The notes under the pieces were generated by a model. That model made no database searches and was not told the DNA's origin. It saw only the letters and a list, made by a program, of their open reading frames with translations. A stretch of 64,000 nt of DNA, from positions 620,001-684,000 of the forward strand of contig JACONQ010000005.1 of assembly GCA_014281115.1 (NCBI GenBank), written 5' to 3'. Below, one piece after another: positions 61,652 to 64,000 of this stretch. Made by a program: the position numbers and the translations under genes. This DNA is from Laburnicola sp. R22_1 (taxonomy: Eukaryota; Ascomycota; Dothideomycetes; Pleosporales; Didymosphaeriaceae). How positions within the stretch are numbered: the stretch's first letter is position 1; each line of letters begins with the position of its first letter.

Positions 61652-62026
61652 GCTGTGGGACCTTGCCTGCCTGCCCCCACTTAGTCTCGAATTAAGCCAG
61701 AGGGAATTGGCCTCTACGTGGCCTGTGGAGGTCGATGGTTCGATACAAGTGGGGGTCACCCAATGGCAGAGGACGTTCCTGTTCAGCACACGGCGTTTAG
61801 CTAATTGATGAGAGAGGCGGTCAAAGTTTCATCTTCTGGGGTAGCACACACTCATCAAGCATATAGCCTAGTACTGTAGCAATATATTACAATGCTAGGT
61901 CTACAGTAATGGCAAGAAGAATGGAGATCGCAAATACCAACCCCATTCTTTGCCCAGTCGAAGTGTACACAGTCAGACTCATGTCTTCGCTCTTACCGCT
62001 TCGACTCAAACACCTCTGGACACTAC
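61652..62026. other. Intergenic, nothing supported
   Basis: Begins with the right hAT target duplicate. CCCCCACTT (61674-61682) and AAGTGGGGG (61747-61755) could pair, but the sequence between does not fold as a tRNA. No gene seen. Confidence 0.4.
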
Positions 62027-62526
62027 TCAGAGCGATACCGCAGCGAGTATTGCAACTACCACACCGCCAACAACGGAGAGCCGTGCCACCTTGTTTCCCG
62101 GTCCACCACTGTGAGGGTTGTTCATCTGCTTGCACTTGTAGTAGCTCATTTGGCCAGCCACCAACTTATCGACGATCTTGGTGCTGTTGACTGCCCATTG
62201 GGTGACTCCGCTGCAGGTGGCGCTATGACATCGATTAGGCTTGACTACAACGGCATAATAAATGAGAGGAAGACATACTTATTGTAGAAGCTGCACTCGC
62301 AGGTGTCGGCGACGCTGAGGAAGAGCGCATTGTCAGGCATACGATGGCAATCACCGCTGTCGGAAAGGCACACGCCAGTATCGTTGTTTTGCCTGCAGTC
62401 TGGCTGAGTGGCGTTCATGTTCTGCTTCGTCCAGCCGCAGAAAGAGATCTCCTTCTGGGGTTTATGTTGCAAAGCGGAGATGGAGGCGACGAAGAAGAGG
62501 ATGCTCGCAATTATGGGGAGTCTCAT
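62027..62526 (-). CDS. Small secreted cysteine protein D, predicted GPI-anchored (cluster family)
   Basis: Two exons, 62526-62279 and 62222-62027, with a 56 nt phase-2 intron; 147 residues. Signal peptide MRLPIIASILFFVASISA. The mature part has eight Cys and the family core DCHRMP ... CECSFYN; the intron again falls directly after C-x-F, and the next exon opens NATCSG. The acceptor CATAG at 62223-62227 is chosen because it keeps the frame open to a hydrophobic C-terminus (VVGGVVVAILAAVSL) preceded by small residues (SGGPGN), the usual layout of a GPI-anchor signal. It is thus probably on the cell surface, unlike its neighbours. Function unknown. Confidence 0.77.
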
Positions 62527-63207
62527 GATGGCAATGATGGAGTGTTGTCGTATGTGAGAGAGTGTTGCGTAACTGCCGGGGTTGATGTTAAAGTAATGTT
62601 GCTGAACTCGTTGATGGTCTTCAGGGAGATGGCAACTTATGCATAAAGGTGAGGTACCGGTCCTGGCTGCTCAAATACATATGTGCGCCAGTCGAAGCGT
62701 TTGTTGCGTTGGTAGCGCTAGCAGTTCCTGTCAATGCCGCTTCACCGCAGGTCATACTTCACAGTTCCGCGTGAATTCTTCAACACGTGCGCGCTGTTTG
62801 CGAGGTCGATCATGGCTGCTCAGTCACGTTCAAGAGTAGCCTGGCCTTGCACAGAGGTCTATGATCACGTAATGATAATTATTGATTCGCTGACCGCTAC
62901 TGTTTGGCGGTGCGTGTGTGTCAAGTGTGTTCATCAAACGACGAGTGTTGACGAGCACGTCATTCACGAGCTTGAAGTCCATATCGGTAAACGCATGGAA
63001 GAGAAGTCGGCACGGACATCAAGTTATAAACGCAGCGCCTTTAAATTTCAAAAAGAGAAGATCGTATCCATTGTTCTATAGACTTGTCATGGTTCCATGT
63101 TTTGGTCGCATGGTCCGAATTTTCGACCCAACCAATACTTGGAGTTCTCCGGGTATATGCACACGCCTTTCCGACCATCCCTGCTTCGTGCCTTTTCGCC
63201 AAGTAGG
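62527..63207. other. Intergenic, nothing recognised
   Basis: Promoter side of protein D and 3' side of protein E. Open frames on the plus strand here show no domain or exon structure. Confidence 0.4.
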
Positions 63208-63648
63208 TTACTTGCGCTCACACCAAGCGTAGTTCATAGCGCCGGCGATCAGGTGGAAGTCGGTGTCGTCAATAAGTTTCTCCTCGAAGCCCCAGGGCCC
63301 ACGGCAGTTGTGCTCTTCACTGCGAAGCAAGTCAGTCTCCGCTCACAAACAAAACAAAAATGGGAGAATTTTAGATATCGCGCGCACTTACTCGGGCCAG
63401 AAGGTACACTTGTAGCCGATATCAAGACGGAGACCGATGAACTTGTTGCGAGGAACTGGAATGCACCTATGTCCGAAATTTGGATTGATTTGGATAGGCA
63501 CCCCGGTGCCGGGTTTCATGTCGTTCTTCCAGACGCCGACCTTGAGAAGAGGCTCAACGGCGCCGAGTCCAGGAGCAGGAGCAGGAGGCAGAGCGAAGGC
63601 GACGCCGAAAAGGGCGAGGAAGGTGGTGATGAGGGTGAAACGCATCAT
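63208..63648 (-). CDS. Small secreted cysteine protein E (cluster family)
   Basis: Two exons, 63648-63392 and 63319-63208, with a 72 nt phase-2 intron; 122 residues. Signal peptide MMRFTLITTFLALFGVAFA (the second Met, 63645, could equally start). The mature protein has four Cys: HRCIPVP, YKCTFWP, then after the intron EEHNC and a C-terminal WCERK. The pattern C-x-F-x(n)-C occurs in many small fungal secreted proteins, some with a beta/gamma-crystallin-like fold; that fold is a guess here. A 206-codon plus-strand frame over the same DNA is antisense and not supported. Confidence 0.8.
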
Positions 63649-64000
63649 GAGGTGTTCAGTGAGATGGAGTTACAATCGCAGGCGAAAAGTTTCGTTGCGG
63701 GAAGAGAACTAGTTTGATAGCAAGTGAAACTTCCGCAGCGTGTACCCCACTAAACTGAGCGAGAGCGTGAGAGAGTGAGAGCGGGTAAGTGAATGAGAGA
63801 GCGGCTGTTTACTCGTAGACCCACGACGTGGATCGCACTTACCTAAAGACACAAACGGAAAGTGCGACGGGTGATATTATGGCAGGTGTTACTTGCCGTC
63901 GTCGCGATAGCCTAGTCGCCACGAGAGCCTCAACAGTCAAGCCGTACACTACAATATAATTGTTTTGCAGCCAAGAACCAAAAGCTAGTTTTTTGGATAG
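63649..64000. other. Upstream region of protein E, window edge
   Basis: Contains a purine-rich GAGAG tract at about 63756-63802. No gene recognised before the window ends. Confidence 0.4.

Noticed and set aside
61674..61755. Possible tRNA: 9 bp stem CCCCCACTT/AAGTGGGGG with GGTTCGATA inside
   Set aside because: The TTCGATA loop is not followed by a complementary T stem at the right distance from the acceptor strand, and no D or anticodon arm can be drawn on either strand.
63097..63717. 206-codon plus-strand open frame over secreted protein E
   Set aside because: Lies wholly antisense to a spliced gene with signal peptide and conserved Cys core; no domain and no intron logic.

Overview
This 64 kb window comes from a filamentous ascomycete fungus, most likely a Dothideomycete. 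The evidence is a set of housekeeping genes with 43-62 nt spliceosomal introns, small secreted cysteine proteins, and a large transposon block with the mark of repeat-induced point mutation (RIP): extreme AT content, TA excess, and pol frames in which expected Gln or Trp codons read as stops. The window is sharply bipartite. Positions 1-46472 are an AT-rich, gene-free graveyard of nested elements; 46473-64000 has normal base composition and carries the genes, with one AT-rich island at 58982-61651.

The AT-rich block can be taken apart by target-site duplications (TSDs). A plus-strand Ty3/Gypsy element (about 3240-8225 and 22164-23620) is split in its integrase by a second LTR element (8226-22163, TSD CTAAT). 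That element is split by a complete minus-strand Gypsy element (9668-20293, TSD ATAGA), whose reverse transcriptase and integrase are interrupted by still younger insertions. Further right lie minus-strand Copia-like integrase and gag remains (about 26946-32400), gag-protease remains (about 34725-37900, partly duplicated at 42840-45900), two more LTRs, and a 1.86 kb Fot1/Pot2-like DNA transposon (28737-30599) that sits in a decanucleotide minisatellite.

The most novel feature is a set of short, pol-less insertions found throughout the block and once in unique DNA (48560-48647). I call them families R, S and Z, plus two singletons. Each exists as a long form of about 0.85-1.5 kb; R, S and Z also have short forms of about 90-170 bp that share one terminus with the long form. 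Most are flanked by 9-13 bp, usually 13 bp, TSDs. For two insertions (one R, one S) a paralogous empty site lies elsewhere in the window. They look like non-autonomous retroposons mobilised by one machinery, and I do not recognise them.

The gene region, left to right: about 3 kb with no supported gene; queuosine-salvage hydrolase (minus) divergent from the SUMO E1 subunit UBA2 (plus); a 3-oxoacyl-ACP reductase-like SDR (minus) divergent from elongin C (plus); then a cluster of at least four small secreted cysteine proteins on the minus strand, plus degenerate relatives. These share a C-x2/3-P ... C-x-F core and, in at least three of them, a phase-2 intron just after that core. Between cluster members sits a hAT-type MITE (8 bp TSD) that itself contains a second Fot1-like element (TA TSD).

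All exon structures, TSDs and motifs were read by eye from the sequence; no database search was possible. RIP-damaged coding regions were recognised from residual motifs only, so their boundaries are approximate.
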